A DNA stretch of 64,000 bases from Epiperipatus broadwayi (Eukaryota > Onychophora > Udeonychophora > Euonychophora > Peripatidae), in NCBI GenBank assembly GCA_028023455.1, contig JAQFVV010012398.1, positions 10,281,160-10,345,159 on the forward strand, in the 5' to 3' direction. A program made the position numbers and the translations under genes. Under the pieces are notes generated by a model. That model saw only the letters and a list, made by a program, of their open reading frames with translations, did no database searches and had not been told where the DNA came from. This document shows, piece after piece, positions 12,747 to 26,070 of this stretch. Position 1 is the stretch's first letter; every line of letters starts with the position of its first letter.

Positions 12747-14068
12747 TAGAAAAGTATATTCACATGTTTAAATCTTTTAAAAATTTACTGAAATTGGCAA
12801 TGATTAAGTCCAAATACCCAAATATAATTTACAATTTTAGTGGTTTTTATGACATGTGTCTGATATGTAAAACTTTGGAGAATAGTTTTTGCTGATGAAT
12901 AATACAATGAAAATATTGAACGAAAAACTATTATCTTGTTCTCTACATTTTTTTTAGTTGTGTGATAACCCCTTTGCAGTTGCAAGAGATATTAATCTTT
13001 TAACGATAAATTGTATTTCTTCAAAACTTCCATATATGCATTTAAAATATCAACTTCAGTGGTATATCATGCATTGGAATAATTTTTATAATCTCATTGC
13101 TTAACTTTTGAAAGTTCATGTCACATCAGCAAATAAGAACAGCTAGCTCAACATTATTCTGTACAGAATCCATGGAATGTCTCAAATGTTGTAATAATTG
13201 ATTTGAGTTGATTTCTTAAATCCCCTGCTATATCATCAATTCTACAGTTAATAGTATTTTGAGTCAAGCTTATATTTTTGAATTTCTATAATTGTTCTGA
13301 CACATCACTTCTACTGCTTTAATAATACATTAATGAATAAGTTCCTTTTCAGTCAATGGTTTCAATTTACTTGCAAATAAATGTGATGTTAAATAACTAG
13401 TTTTCACAGCAAGTTGTATTATCTTTGATAGATATGGTAAATTTATGTTATTGTTTTATTGAAGTGTCAACTTTAAGTCTAGTTTTCTTTAGGAATTGTA
13501 TTGTAGTATCTTTTAATATTACATTCTTTAAAAACAATAATAGTTTGTACACATAGGACATAAAAGTTTATTTTTTTTTTGAATACAAAAATATTTTAAT
13601 TTCTATTTTTCTTGAAAAGTATGATATTCTTATTTAATCATAAAGAAAACTACACTTTTCAATGCAGGACTATTTTGAATGAAGCAGTGTTTAGAATTTA
13701 AAATCAAAGATAATAATTTGTTTAAAATAATAGTCATATCAATGAATCAATGAAATTACAACATTTACTTTCACACAGGATATAGTTTACTGGTTGTGCC
13801 ATATTCTTGTTCACTATATTCGATACATGCACCTAAAAATTATGCAGTAGATCGATGTATATTATAACTGTTAATGAAAATGTTAATTTTTTTGAAATGT
13901 GTTTACATTTATTTAATTCATGTACATATTTATAACAGTAATTTAAAAAAAAAATCTAATCTAGTAATATCAAAGATTAAATTATTATTGATTAACATTT
14001 TTGCCTGGCTGCAGACTACTTGTCAGTGGGTAGCATGTGGCCCAATGACCTTGTGTTTGCCATGCCTG

Positions 14069-14076
14069 ATATAAAG
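14069..14076. repeat. hAT target-site duplication, right copy
   Basis: ATATAAAG directly after the terminal CATGCCTG of the hAT element. It pairs with ATATATAG at 11022-11029 (7 of 8 identical). Confidence 0.6.
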
Positions 14077-16019
14077 AAAAATACATAGGATAAAATTCCT
14101 GCCCAATCATAAATTAGAAAATCCTTATGTCTTCTGTTTCATTGTTCATTTACGAGAAGCTAATGCAAAAAAGTATTTGCCCTACAATGGGTAATTACAA
14201 GCTGTTTTACCATTAAACTGTACATATATGCACACACATCTTTATTTCCACACAATGTAATATTATACAAACACACCTAGTATATGTCACAGATCTAAAT
14301 TATCTCCATTTACTGACTGAATGATTAGCCAAGCTGGCTATGAACCAGCTAATTAGAGAACATGAAAAATTATATTAGCGCGAATTTTAAGGCAAGTATC
14401 CAGATGAGAAACTGCTCAAACTCTCACTATCCAGAAATTGATGAAAAGCCTTGTGAAAACTGGCTTCTCAAACATTCCTCTATTACAGTCTTCTGCCCAC
14501 AGCAGATGTATATAAAAAGTTATTATATTTATACTCCAAGGTAAATTTTTCATAAAAAAAAAGATGTTAATAAAAATTTTATTCAACAGTGAATATAAGT
14601 CTCACTGCATCCAGTTCTAAATCTTCTTATTGGTACCTAAAATATCAAACTATAATATAAATACATACACAAACTTAGCTAAGTCATAAAAAAAAACTAT
14701 TAAATATATGGGTTTTTTTTTTTTTTTAATATTTTTATTTAACATATACATACATATGAAAACTTTATGACAAAGGGTTAGTATATCTCCTGCCCCAAAG
14801 CTGGGGATTAAATCAAATTTCTAAATACTCTTAAACTTTCTTCCAAATAGTTAGCACTTACCAAATACAATTAGCTTTACAATTATTGAAAAGTAAATGG
14901 TTATCTAAATATTCTTAGTAAGAAGTAAAACAAAACAAAAGACAATAAATCTTGCATTAAGCAGCAAGTCTATGGAGTAATGACTTTCACTCAACTATTC
15001 CTCTAAGAATTTCATAGATAAGTCTGTGCCATGGAATAAACAATTAAAAGTTGATTTATTTTTACAATAGGCTATGAGATAGTATATACCTGAAAAATTA
15101 TGATTGTATTTTACTTGTAGTTATATATGTAGGATTATTTCCACAATATAGCTACTGCATTTTACAGTTTTCAGAAAAATTAAAATTTTATATTTTCACT
15201 TTAAAAAACATTCAGCTGTAAGTAATAACACGTAGATTAATTATGTATTTAATCTTAAGTTATTGATAACAGTTTAATGTATTTAGAAAATCACAAATAA
15301 AATTAGAATTTTTCTAAAAATATTTAAATAATTTTAACTACATGATGGTAATAACAAATATAATCACAAATATTTTAAATAGAGTTTGAAAAATAGAATA
15401 GAGAGTAGAAAGGTCTATAGAAAGATGAATTATAAGCATCAATTTGATATTTTAATTGCAGAACATGTTTTGACTGAAATTAATTTTTAAAAAATTAAGC
15501 CACAATCAATGGAAAATTTTAACACTAAAATATATAAACAATAATAAATGCACGATGCTTAAAAAGATTGTGACTTTAAATATTGTGATCTATTTCAATT
15601 ATAAAGAAGCTGTGATATATGTTGCTGCAATAACTGTCATTTCAATTACATGCTATACAAGAAAAATGTAAATAAACAAAAAGGAAAAGCATTAAAATTC
15701 ATAAATTTGATAATATGGAGAAAATTTTTTTTATCTTGGAGCCCCATATGTGATTGTGTTTATTAATAATCTTTCTTCAAATAACATTGAAAACATCAAA
15801 ACACTTAGAAAGGCCATATTCTGCTGATAATGAAACTGCAATTTCTTTTCCATGGGGGGGGGGGGGCAATGACATTATTGAAAAACAAAAAAAAAGATAT
15901 TCAAAGCATATTTAATTGTGATAAGGTCTTATATGGAACATGTACATCCAGGCCTTCACAGGATACCATGATTTGTTTTGTTGCACCTGAGTAATTTCAC
16001 AGTTAAAATAATCCATCAA
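14077..16019. other. AT-rich DNA, no gene recognised
   Basis: The open frame at 14362-14544 plus has no motif. A poly-T stretch lies near 14712-14730 and a pure G-run of about 12 lies near 15855-15867. Nothing else was identified. Confidence 0.5.
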
Positions 16020-17340
16020 GTCATTGGTATGAAGAATTTCAGATCATCCCCAACATGTACCCCATTGAGCTTGTACTTTTTCTCAAAAAGCCATTGAATC
16101 CATCTCCATTAACTAATTTAAGACCCATATCAGTAACTCCATTATTAATAAAAATAATCAAATCACTTGTTAAGGATAAGATCCAAAAGCGACTGCTCAG
16201 TAAAATTTCCATGCATGAATTTGCCCACAAGGGATCATCCACCATTGAGGCAGTAAGGAGATTTGTCTTATTGGTGGAGTATATAAGGTCCAAAAAAACA
16301 TCAGAACCTATTGTGGTGCAGGTGGACTTTGTGGCAGCCTTTGACTCCATGGTGCCTGTGATATTATTCTCAATTTTGGAGTGCTATGGGGTACCCAAAG
16401 ATTACATCAGAATTATAGCAAATCTGCTGATAAATAGATGAATATATACATCATTGGATGGTTCTTTGGCCCTAGGGTTAAACCATATTTATCAATGCCC
16501 CAGGGATCATCTCTTAGCATCTTGTGTTTCATAACCTATGTAAACCCCCTATTAACAGCTATTGATAAGCATCTTCCTGGGATATTTGTCCTGGTGCTGG
16601 GTGAGAAAGTTCACCAAATATGTTGATGACATTACAGTCTTCCTCCCCTCACAAATACTTGCTCAAACTATATAAACTTCTGGATGAATACACCGGGAGA
16701 TATGGGTTAAGAATAAACTCTGAGAAATCTGCTACCTGGAAGATCCATCGGGCAAAACCTTAAAACTTTCTTCATTTCCCCATGGTGCTGTTCAGGTCAG
16801 CTATGAAAAGAGCACTGCAAAACAGCATTCTAGAAAAAAACAAAAAGGTTGCAAGAGCTCTCTCAGGGATCACCTTATCACTCCCAGGTAAGGCGGCACT
16901 GATCAACATGTTGGTGCTTTCAGGAATTAATTACTTCATGCCACTTCTTAAACCAATCAGGTCCTTTCAGAATGCAATAAACTCAGTCTGCACTGGCAAC
17001 TTGAAGAAGAGGAAAACAGTAACCATCAGTTTAGCCAAGATGCAGAGACTGAAAGATCTAAATGGGCTCAGGGTTGCATGATCTTAACACCTTTTTATTC
17101 AGAAATCCCAATCAACGCTTAAGATGATGAATGCAAAATTTCCAGTGGACTCGCTACAGGATGAGATTGAGCCTACTGGCATGCTGCCACCCATACGAAG
17201 TAAGTGGGCCATGGAGATGCTAGCATATGCTAACAAATTCTTCAAAGTTATGACACCAATTATTAACAATACTAACAATTACTGGCAAGTTTACAAATAC
17301 TGCACTGGTCAACAAATGTTATACCCAACAACCTAACCTA
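16020..17340 (+). pseudogene. LINE ORF2 relic: reverse transcriptase and thumb
   Basis: The fragments form a non-LTR retrotransposon reverse transcriptase in order. A LFLKKP-NPSPLTNLRPIS entry block (16055 on) is followed by a GSSTIEAVRRF block. Motif A is VQVDFVAAFDS, with its aspartate about residue 91 of the 16055 frame. A MPQGSSLS..CF..YVNPLL motif B follows at about 16500-16560 in another frame, then catalytic YVDD at 16619-16630 in a third frame. Past the palm, 16782-17081 carries LSLPGKAALINMLVLSGINY and ends KDLNGLRV, typical of the region after the palm in L1/Tx1-like LINEs. A last piece runs to 17336. The endonuclease part is absent, so the copy is 5' truncated and disrupted by at least three frame changes. 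It ends against repeat R1. The clade (Tx1/L1-like) is a guess. Confidence 0.85.
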
Positions 17341-17349
17341 CGGTCGGAT

Positions 17350-20300
17350 TTATACCCAGTCAAACCCAAACCAAAGAATTGAATCCAAGATCAAACTGAA
17401 TTCGCACCCAACTCATGAGCTCAGATCAAATAAATGGATAACACATGTTGACAGCACATGACTATGCGCCAAGGAACTAGCTCAACGGATGATGATTTCT
17501 GAGATACCTGATCTGACTCTAGCTAACGTCCAACAAAATGGTTATGGATATTTCTAAATAAGTTCATATATGTGTGTTTGGGTTGCCAATACAGATGGTG
17601 AGCATTAATATTTAAAATAATTAATAATTAATGAAGAAAGTCAAAACCAAATATGTTATATAAAATGTTTAATAATAATAAATATTTGTTCAAATGTTTA
17701 TGATTAGTCTTTAGAGTGTGAATTACAATTTACAATAAGTAATGGCAGTTATGCTCATATGCCAATAATTAATACGCAAGTGTGGGAGAAATATATATAT
17801 ATATATATGTTTATGCCCTGACAAATAGACAAAGGAGAATAAAGGTATTTTACTTGGAAAAAAACTATGATTCTAATTTTATAAAAAAAAAAAAACATGA
17901 TATTCATTTTCACACATCCATAAATCAATTCATGGAAAGCATAATGAGTATTTAGGACATACCTTCAATATTTAACAAAGAACTTATTTAAAATTATAGA
18001 TGAATATAAAGTTGTTTGATTCTAATAAAATCAATTCATTATGATTTATAAGCATAAAAGAGGGGCTTTATTGGAAATGAGAAATAAACAATAGTAACGA
18101 CTTACGAGCATTAAAAACAAATATGAAATATAATGGCTTGTCAGTGATTTAAAAAATAGAAGGATGGCTTGTATTTTACAAGTCTTTTCTGCCCTGCAAA
18201 GAATCTGTGGAACACAGGGAAAGCCAGGTTGGAACTCAGCCATGAACCTTTGGTGTTCCAAATATAATAACAAGCGAGGGAAGTGATTTCTTCCTATATA
18301 TTAAAAATAACAATAAGATCACTGATGTGACAAGCCTATGAAGCAGGAGGTGGTTAGCTTTAGCAACGTTCAGAAAATGATGATTCAATGATCATTGTAT
18401 TTAATTAATAAAACCCAAATTATATGAGAAATGCTTCACATAATGATCTGATCACATCAGATAAGAATCAAACTTATCCTAAGCAAAATGACTAAATGTA
18501 ATTATATAATTATAATAATCATACCCTAAATATCATGCCCCCCCCCTCGAATATTAATATGAAATACAAAATTCAAACTAGAATACATTTATTTTTTTTA
18601 CCCTTATTGACCCCTAGTGGAACATTAATAAACATTATCAATGTGAATAAATAACTATTTGTGAACTCAAAATAGCCAGGAGCATAGATTATAAAATGAG
18701 CTAATAATCATTATCAGCCATTGGTAAAATTGCAAACATTTAATAAATCCTTCACTCAATAATTAATAGAACCTTATTAATTTAGTTCTAGTGGGCAATA
18801 ACTACTATATTATTTACATGAGGTAAGTTTAACAAAATATATTATTATCGAGTTGAAGTATTATTGGCATATAATCAAAATAAATATTAAAAATCATTCA
18901 AATAAATACATAAATAAAGTTAGTTAAAACGAACCGCCATCGTAAAAGAAAGAGAGTTAGCAAATATTAATTTTAAGACTAGAGATAAGCATAGAGAATT
19001 ACTATACAAATTAAGACATTATAAATTGAGGAGAAATTTTAAACAGTAATTAATTTAAGACGTGATTTAGAGTAAAGTTCAGAAACTGGCCAGAAAGTTG
19101 TGGTTCAGAAAATAAAAATATTACCAGCCCTTCCATGATTTGTTTGTTCCTTAGTTTACACAGCAGAGTCTGGTTTGTTTTAGAAGATAACATAGTCACA
19201 CATTTAAATCAGATGACTAGCATTTGTGGATTGGTTTCTTTAAGATTTCGGCAGCTCACGATTGGTATGGAAAATTTCTAATTTGGAGCTAAATTTTGAA
19301 GATTTTATGGGAACTCTGAGGTCCAGCAATCAGAACCCTGAGGTTAGCCACACACCATGCTGAAAAGACTATCAAAATTCATAATTAAAAGTGATGTAGC
19401 TTCAGGTAACAACTCTTCTAAAAAGTAACGGCTTCTTTTTTCTTGAAGCTTTTCTTGGCTATTTATAGCTGTCCTGCACTTTCCTGCCCATTCTGACTCT
19501 GATGCCTTCAGGTTAAAGCTTTTAGAATTATCACAAGTTAAAATTTTCATGAACGGTAATAATATAATAATCATCATATTTGATTAATAAAACCCAAATT
19601 ATATAATAGATGCTTAATGTGATGACCTGATCATCTCTGATTAAAATCAAACTTACTCAGAATGAATGTGCTTAAATGCAATTATATAATTGTAATAATA
19701 ATACCCTTTATATCATGCCCTCCCTTAACACAAATACAAAATACGAGATTTAAATTAGAATATATTTATTTTATTTTCCTTATTAACTTTTGTAAAACAT
19801 TAATAAATGTAATCAATATGAATAGATAATTTTGTATAAATTAAATAACTAGTCAGGAACATAGTGGTATAAACGGAGCTAATAATATTTCCCAGCCGTT
19901 GGTAAAATAATATCAAACATTAAATAAATCTTTCAACTCGATAATTAATAGAACCGTTATTAATTTAGTTCTAATGGGCAAAAATTAGGCTATAAAATTT
20001 AATGCAATACTATTTTCTTAGGGTAAATTTAAACAAAAAATATTATTATTGAGTTGAAAGTATTATTGGCATATTATTGCAAATAAATGCTATTAATAAT
20101 CATTAAAATAAATACAATTAAAATTAATAACATGAACTGCCATAGTAGGAGAAAGAAAATTAACAAGATATTAAAAGACTAGAGATTTAATAGAATAGAG
20201 AATTACTATAACAAAATTTAACACATTATAAAGTGAATAGAGAAATTTCAGGCAGTAGTTAACTTAAATCATGATTTGAGATATAGTTCATGAACAGATC

Positions 20301-21370
20301 AGAAAGTTGCGGTTTATAAAATAAAAGGTTATCAGCTCTTCCATGACTCACTCATTGATTCAGGAATATAGAGTCCAATTGGATTTAGGAGACAATGTAA
20401 GTGTGCACTTGATTCACATAGAATTCATTTATAGATTAGTTTCCTTTTGGAGTTTAGGCAGCTTATGATTGGTATTGAAATGTTCTATCTTAGCAGCAAC
20501 ATTTTGAAGATTTGTTGAAGAACTCTGGGATCTAGCAATCAGATTCCCAAAGTTAGATGTGTACCATGCTGAAAATACTATTAAAATTCAAAATGAAAAA
20601 CGACATAGTTTCTGGTGGCAACTCCTCTTAAATTAATAGTATTGGCTCTCTTATAGAAACTTTTCCGGGGTATTTATACTTTTTCCTACAGTTTCCCGCC
20701 CATTCTGATTTTGATACCTTGGGGCTAAAGCTTTTACATTATTACTAACCAAAATTTTCTCTAATTGATTTCCGAACCATTACTCCAATAAGACTTTCAA
20801 ATCCATTAACTCTGAATTCATTTTCTATTTAGAAAATGAATTTGTAAAATCTGAACAAATGATTTTAATTTAGAACCGTCCTTAAAGTTTTAATTTATCA
20901 TTTTAACTAATTAATAAAAAAATCACTACTATCTTTGGAAAGGATGATTTGAAAGCTTTTCGAAGGAATGTAACTTTTAATCATAAAAATTTGAATAAAA
21001 TTGTAAAATATAAAATAAAACATTCCAATGTAATGAAACTTTATAACGAACGTATATTTAACCATTTACAAATATATACGCCTAATCCAAATAACTAAAT
21101 ACTCATTAAATAGCATTATTTTAATAATTTACCACGAGGTAATTAATGATATTAACAAAATTAAACATAAGATAATTAGCTTCAATAAATATTTAAATAA
21201 TAACCTGTTTTAACTGAAATTAACGTATATTGAAGATGGTATAAACTCTCATTACAGAATTCGGAAATATTCATTGTTTGTAACTGGGTTTGAACTAAGT
21301 TAATAAGTGGCATCTCATGAAGCTCAGATCGAACTTAGATCTGACCACTTCAATATGCTATATCTGAATT
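17350..21370 (+). repeat. Unclassified interspersed repeat R1, copy a
   Basis: Matches 32761-35390 from end to end at moderate identity. Near the start both share AACTGAATTC, CTATGCGCCAAG and GGGTTGCCAA. In the middle both have AATAAAACCCA and ATTATTGGCATATAAT. Near the end both have GAATGTA-CTTTTAATC and then GATCGAACT-AGATCTGAC. This copy is longer because about 1.18 kb is present twice in tandem. No protein motif was found on either strand, so it could be a solo long terminal repeat, a nonautonomous DNA transposon or a noncoding SINE/LINE derivative. On the minus strand its ends carry short words resembling a tRNA T-arm (GAGTTCGATCC in copy b). Confidence 0.8.
18395..20760 (+). repeat. Internal tandem duplication inside R1 copy a
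   Basis: The segment beginning AATAAAACCCAAATTATAT at about 18407 recurs at about 19586. The two run in parallel, with substitutions, to about 19570 and 20760. Both contain the CATGCCC/CTCCC word, the TAATTAATAGAACC word and the GGTACCATGCTGAAAA-like stretch near their ends. R1 copy b has this segment once, so the duplication is specific to copy a. The halves have diverged clearly, so it is not recent. Confidence 0.75.
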
Positions 21371-24300
21371 GAGTTTGGTACCATATGGTTATTCAAGTTG
21401 GATAGCTAGATTTGAAGAGATATAGATGTATAAAAATTTCAGGTATTCTACTTAATAGATAAGTATTAGATAAATGCTGGTTTTGAGGTTGTATTTCAGA
21501 TCTCGTGTCTGAATGTTCTGGCTTGAGGATAGTGATAAATTCTAGATAGAGATTTTATATGCTTTCTCTTGCAACATTTATTGTGAAAGCTTGAGAGCTA
21601 TTAGTGCGTTCAATATTTTACCTCTAACAGGAAAAAATGTACATATTTTTCTTTAAAAATATTTTTCTACATGCATATATTGTAATAATTTTAGTTATTT
21701 GACAACTGCTAAAATAGTTTGTGCAGAAAAAAATCAAAAATGAAAGGTAAAAAGGCCTGGATCATTGCAAAAGATCCCTACATAATAAAAAAGAGAAGTG
21801 TGTCCCTCTATTAAGAAAATGGAACATTTGAATAAATTTGCATAAAGCATGATATATTTAAATATTAGACTGATTCAACCAGAGAAGTCTAAGTGCTATG
21901 AATATGGCAAGAATTAGCAAAAGTATGCTAAGCAAATAATAAAATAATCTTTAAAATTATAGTATCTTTTCTGAATAAATGTTTGAAACATTTACATAGA
22001 TATTTAAAAACTTTCTAAGTAGAAAACTAATAAAGAAAGTGATCTAAAATTTAATTACCTCATATTTTAGATCTAATAGTAAAAATATTGAAGTTTTTTA
22101 TTATTATTATTCTCCAATGTGATATAGTGTAATACTTTTCGCCATAAAACTAGAATTTGAAAAATGATTAATACTGTTATTAAACATTAATAAAATTAAA
22201 ACTAAAGTACGATAAATTATAAAAAATTAAGAGTTAAGCATGGAATCACTAAATGCCATTGACTGGAATAATAAAAACGTTATAATAAAGGCTGAAATAA
22301 CAATTGTGCCTAAGATTTCTCACAATACTTCACTTTTGAATAAAACTTCAAACATCATTATAATGATTTGTGCACTTATATTTTGTTATTCTTCTGCAAT
22401 TTGTTCTACTGTAAGTTTTTATTTTTTAAATTCTTTTCACATACATACAATTAATTTTAATCATAAACCAGAAAAATAGTGTAAAAAATTTATCAGTGAA
22501 GTAAAAAAACAAAAAAAAAAAACAAAGATAATTTCTCTAAGAGAAAGCTGCAAAATGGTTGATGATTTAAATTCTGAAAATATTATGATTAAATCGATGT
22601 TCAACATCTTTTTTTTAAAAAGTAACAAATTAAAAAAAAAGATATCAAAAAGAATTTCAACTTGAGCAGCTAACATTGTAACTAATGGAAATTCTTCTTG
22701 TTAATGTGGATTAACACAAGCAAATGGTAAAAATTAGCACCATTTAGACAATCATTTCATGAAAAGTCAAGCAATTGTCTTTTAGTATTGTATGTTGTTA
22801 CTGTGAATAAATTTATTACCAGCAAAGTAAAGTTTGTTGAATTTGGAAAAAGAACTGGATTGCATATAAAATATGGTAAAGCTTCTAAAGTGATAAGAAT
22901 ACAGCTGCACACTATCTTGTAAAAAGAAATGATGAAATCAAGAATCGGAATTTTCTTTAGAATCAAGTTTACAATTTTATGTTTATAAATAATAAATTTT
23001 GGTTATCTTTAAAATAATCATATTGTATTTAAAATAATTAATTTTAAATGTATTTTTACTTTTATATTTTTTATTTGTATATTTTCCTTAAATAGTTTTA
23101 AATAATTTGGATATTGATTGTAGGCCTGGAATGCATTGCAGTGTAAACTACAATGAACCAATAATATAAATATTTTGAAATAATTAAATCTTTTTAACAG
23201 ACTTCACTGAACTACTTCCATAAGGACAATTATTTTTATTATGCAAATTCTTCCAATAAAACCTCCTGTCTTATTTTTTTATTTATTTTCATAGGAAATT
23301 TGAGTATTTGTTTTTTTCTCCAACTAACTTCTGATCATTATAATTAGCTTTCAGTGTAATTTTTATTGTCTTGTATTACAGATATTTATGCACCAAAAAT
23401 ATAGCTATAAATTTTTAAATCAATTTGAATATTTCTAAAAAATCTCCAAGGCATCCTATTAAATCCCTTTCTTAAATTTAAATTAAAATCTTCTGTGCAT
23501 GATTTTTTTTGTTTTCTCTAACATTTGTTTTAAAAAAGAGTGGACTAAGAAGAGAATCTATTTTCATTTAACAGAAAAGTAAGAGATCGTTTTTTTCTTT
23601 TTTAAAAAGATATTTTTATTAACTATAAAATTATTAATTACAAGGCATCCATTCTTTTAAATATTATTAAAAATACATTCATTCAAATAACGTATATTAT
23701 AATGGTATGGAAAAACATTGGTAAATCTGGTATGACGGAAGACATCATCATCAACACCAGTTAAGGAATCAAATTTAAATTTAAATCTACAAATAATATA
23801 ATGAATGATGAGCCTGCAAGATCAGCAAAGAACTAATTATAGATTCACCAGCATTACAGACAAAAATAATTATTCATCATCATGAATGATCAAAAAATAA
23901 AATCAACAGTCAATCTTGTGACTGGATTTGAAAGTGGTCAACTATAGATCAGTTAACTATTTAACTCTTGCCAAACATGGGACAGATTATATAAACAATA
24001 ATTTGGATGTATAAACTTATGCGCAAATCCATCAGAATATAACAATTGCAAAAATTTAATGCTGGGATACAGAAACATTAATGCACAGGCCAATTATAAA
24101 CTTAGTTCCTAATTAATACTAAAATAAAATTTAGTGCATGGACTTTAAAGGATATACCTTTGTACCATTCAGCATTATAGAAATAAGGAAATCATTATCA
24201 ATTAAATGCCCATATCACTAAACATAAATACCAATACATACAACTAATCATTATGCATGGATTCAGTTCAAGGAGTAAGAGGTCTCAAACTGTTACTGTG

Positions 24301-26070
24301 AACAAGATAATACTAACATATAATGTTTTAAATCTATTCTAGAATTAAATAAATTCACTGGAATAATTTAAACAATGAAATATAAATTTATTAATTAAAA
24401 ACAATAAAATGAAATTAAGGTCTGCTATAAATAAAAATTCAGCATTCTGATCTTGATTAGATTACAAAAAAAACCTATCATATTGTGATTTACAAATATC
24501 TCAATAGGTTTACATAAAACACCTATATGTCTGTATAATACTTCAAAATTAACATCTTTGAATGGAAACCAATAACAAAAAATTCAATTCATTTTTTAAT
24601 ACATAAATGATTGATTTTAATATATGTGTGTGTTGATGGAAATGTGTGCACACACTGACATTTATATCCTAGGATACTTCATTTGTCAAAAAATAATACT
24701 TATTAAATCATATATGTTCATAAGACATAATTGATTTCATGTTTAATATACATAAAACCAATGCGCACATACCTGTATATTATATTATCTTTTTACAGAA
24801 CAAAGTTATTAATGCATTTTAAATAAGTTTTTTTTAATATATATATATTACTTTTCTGGCAATCCTTCATAAATGTTTCTTTTCTTTTTCAAACAAAAAA
24901 TCACTAGATTCAGTTTGGAAAGGTCTTTTAAAATTCAGGTTTTTGTTTCTTCATTTGCAATAAGAAAGATTTCCATGTTTATTATATTTAATTTCAAAAT
25001 AAATCTTTTATGAATCCTCTGTTTTGAGATATATAATTTAAACTAAAACTTATTTACTTTGAACTTGTAAATTAGAGATTTTAAGTGTGAAGTTAATTAT
25101 TTAAAATATTTCAACAAATTATTTTTCTGCTCACCAACTAATATCTGTGAAATATATCTCATGTAGGCATACTACATAATTTATATGGCTATAATATCTT
25201 TGTTTGGGTTTATTTGCTTATTGATAAAACTGTATGTATAAACAATACTTTTTCAGTAAGGTGGCTAGTACTGGAATCTTTCAGTATGCTGGCCTATTGA
25301 TATCTTGAGTAAAGGTATAAATCAGGTAATTGATAGCATTCCCGGCAGCTTCATTCATTCTCTATAATTTAGTTGACTTCAGACATGCCATCTAATACAC
25401 AATATAGGCTATGATACACAAAAATCTGGGACTTGCTTCCATGTAAGATAAAACTCTACCATTGTGACATTAGCTATAGCTCAACTTCATACTAATAATC
25501 CTGTCTATATTGTAATCCCCATATGAATCTTTTTCCCCAACCTTTTTATAGTCAGGCTGGAATTTTAAAAAATAGTAATTCAAAGTAAGTTTTTTTCTCT
25601 TGATTGTAAAAAAATAATGACTTTTTCTACTTCGCCTTAATCCTTTAACAAACAACTCTGTAGGATTTTATCAAAGTATTTAATTAAAAAAAATCTTAAT
25701 CTAATTACAAATTCGATAGAGGAATTTTATAATTCACCAAATATAATTATAAACTTTCCAAAAAATCAAGTTTTTAGACTATCGTAATACTTTCTTGATG
25801 ATTGTAATATTTTCTCAAAGTAATCTTGCAAAGTTTGAGAGTAAGAAATATATAATGGTTATCCATCATTGCCGGAGCATGAGATGCTTTGACAGACCAC
25901 CTATTCAATTTTTCTGTCATCTTTTGAATTTTTTTTTTTGTATTTAAATTATTAGAAAATAAATATACATGAATTTTAAAGTTGTAAAAAAAAAAGTTTC
26001 ACAAATTTTCACTAGAGAAAGAAAAATGCAAATTTATTTTCTAGAAATCCCAAATAAAAGTTTGATTGTC
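21371..26070. other. AT-rich DNA, no gene recognised
   Basis: Several short open frames (22240-22479 plus, 22461-22676 minus, 22757-22966 minus, 25470-25655 minus) have compositions expected by chance and no motif. The plus-strand region 21720-22700 gives some lysine/serine-rich readings that could be an eroded transposase, but nothing definite. Confidence 0.45.

Larger units (their letters stand above)
11230..13630 (-). pseudogene. hAT transposase relic, broken by two insertions
   Basis: Reading the minus strand from about 13630 downward, pieces appear in the order of GTF2IRD2/ZBED5/SCAND3-type hAT transposases. First come an N-terminal FQEKWKLKYF block and a CxxC zinc-finger stretch (near LLCPMC). 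Next is a block with KLKPLTEKELIH and KAVEVMC, then NTINCRIDDIAGDL (about 13250-13200). The open piece at 12985-12785 ends in TKIVNYIWVFGLNHCQFQ, a strong signature. After the palindrome (12746-12420) comes DLAFSIDITNHL with NLKLQ, then LFKIQCDSILKQKY. After the 406-bp insertion (11822-11417) comes LIDQHLQSIFKI. Many stops and frameshifts separate these, and the residues normally between GLNH.QFQ and DLAF are missing at the palindrome. In intact relatives the enzyme cuts and joins transposon ends in the nucleus; here it is dead. Confidence 0.85.
11030..14068 (-). mobile_element. Decayed hAT DNA transposon (GTF2IRD2/ZBED5-like)
   Basis: The element reads on the minus strand. Its 5' terminus at 14068 begins CAGGCATGGCAAACAC and the opposite terminus at 11030 begins CAGACATGTGATCAAAC. 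Both follow the CAG(G)-rich terminal style of hAT elements, where ends often resemble CAGGGGTGNNCAAAC. An 8-bp near-duplication flanks it. Inside are stop-riddled fragments of a hAT transposase in the expected order. About 700 bp of its length is later insertion: a 406-bp TIR element and a roughly 327-bp palindrome. It cannot encode a working transposase. The family assignment rests on protein fragments recognised by eye. Confidence 0.85.

Noticed and set aside
16039-16350. 103-codon minus-strand frame
   Set aside because: Antisense of the LINE reverse transcriptase on the plus strand.
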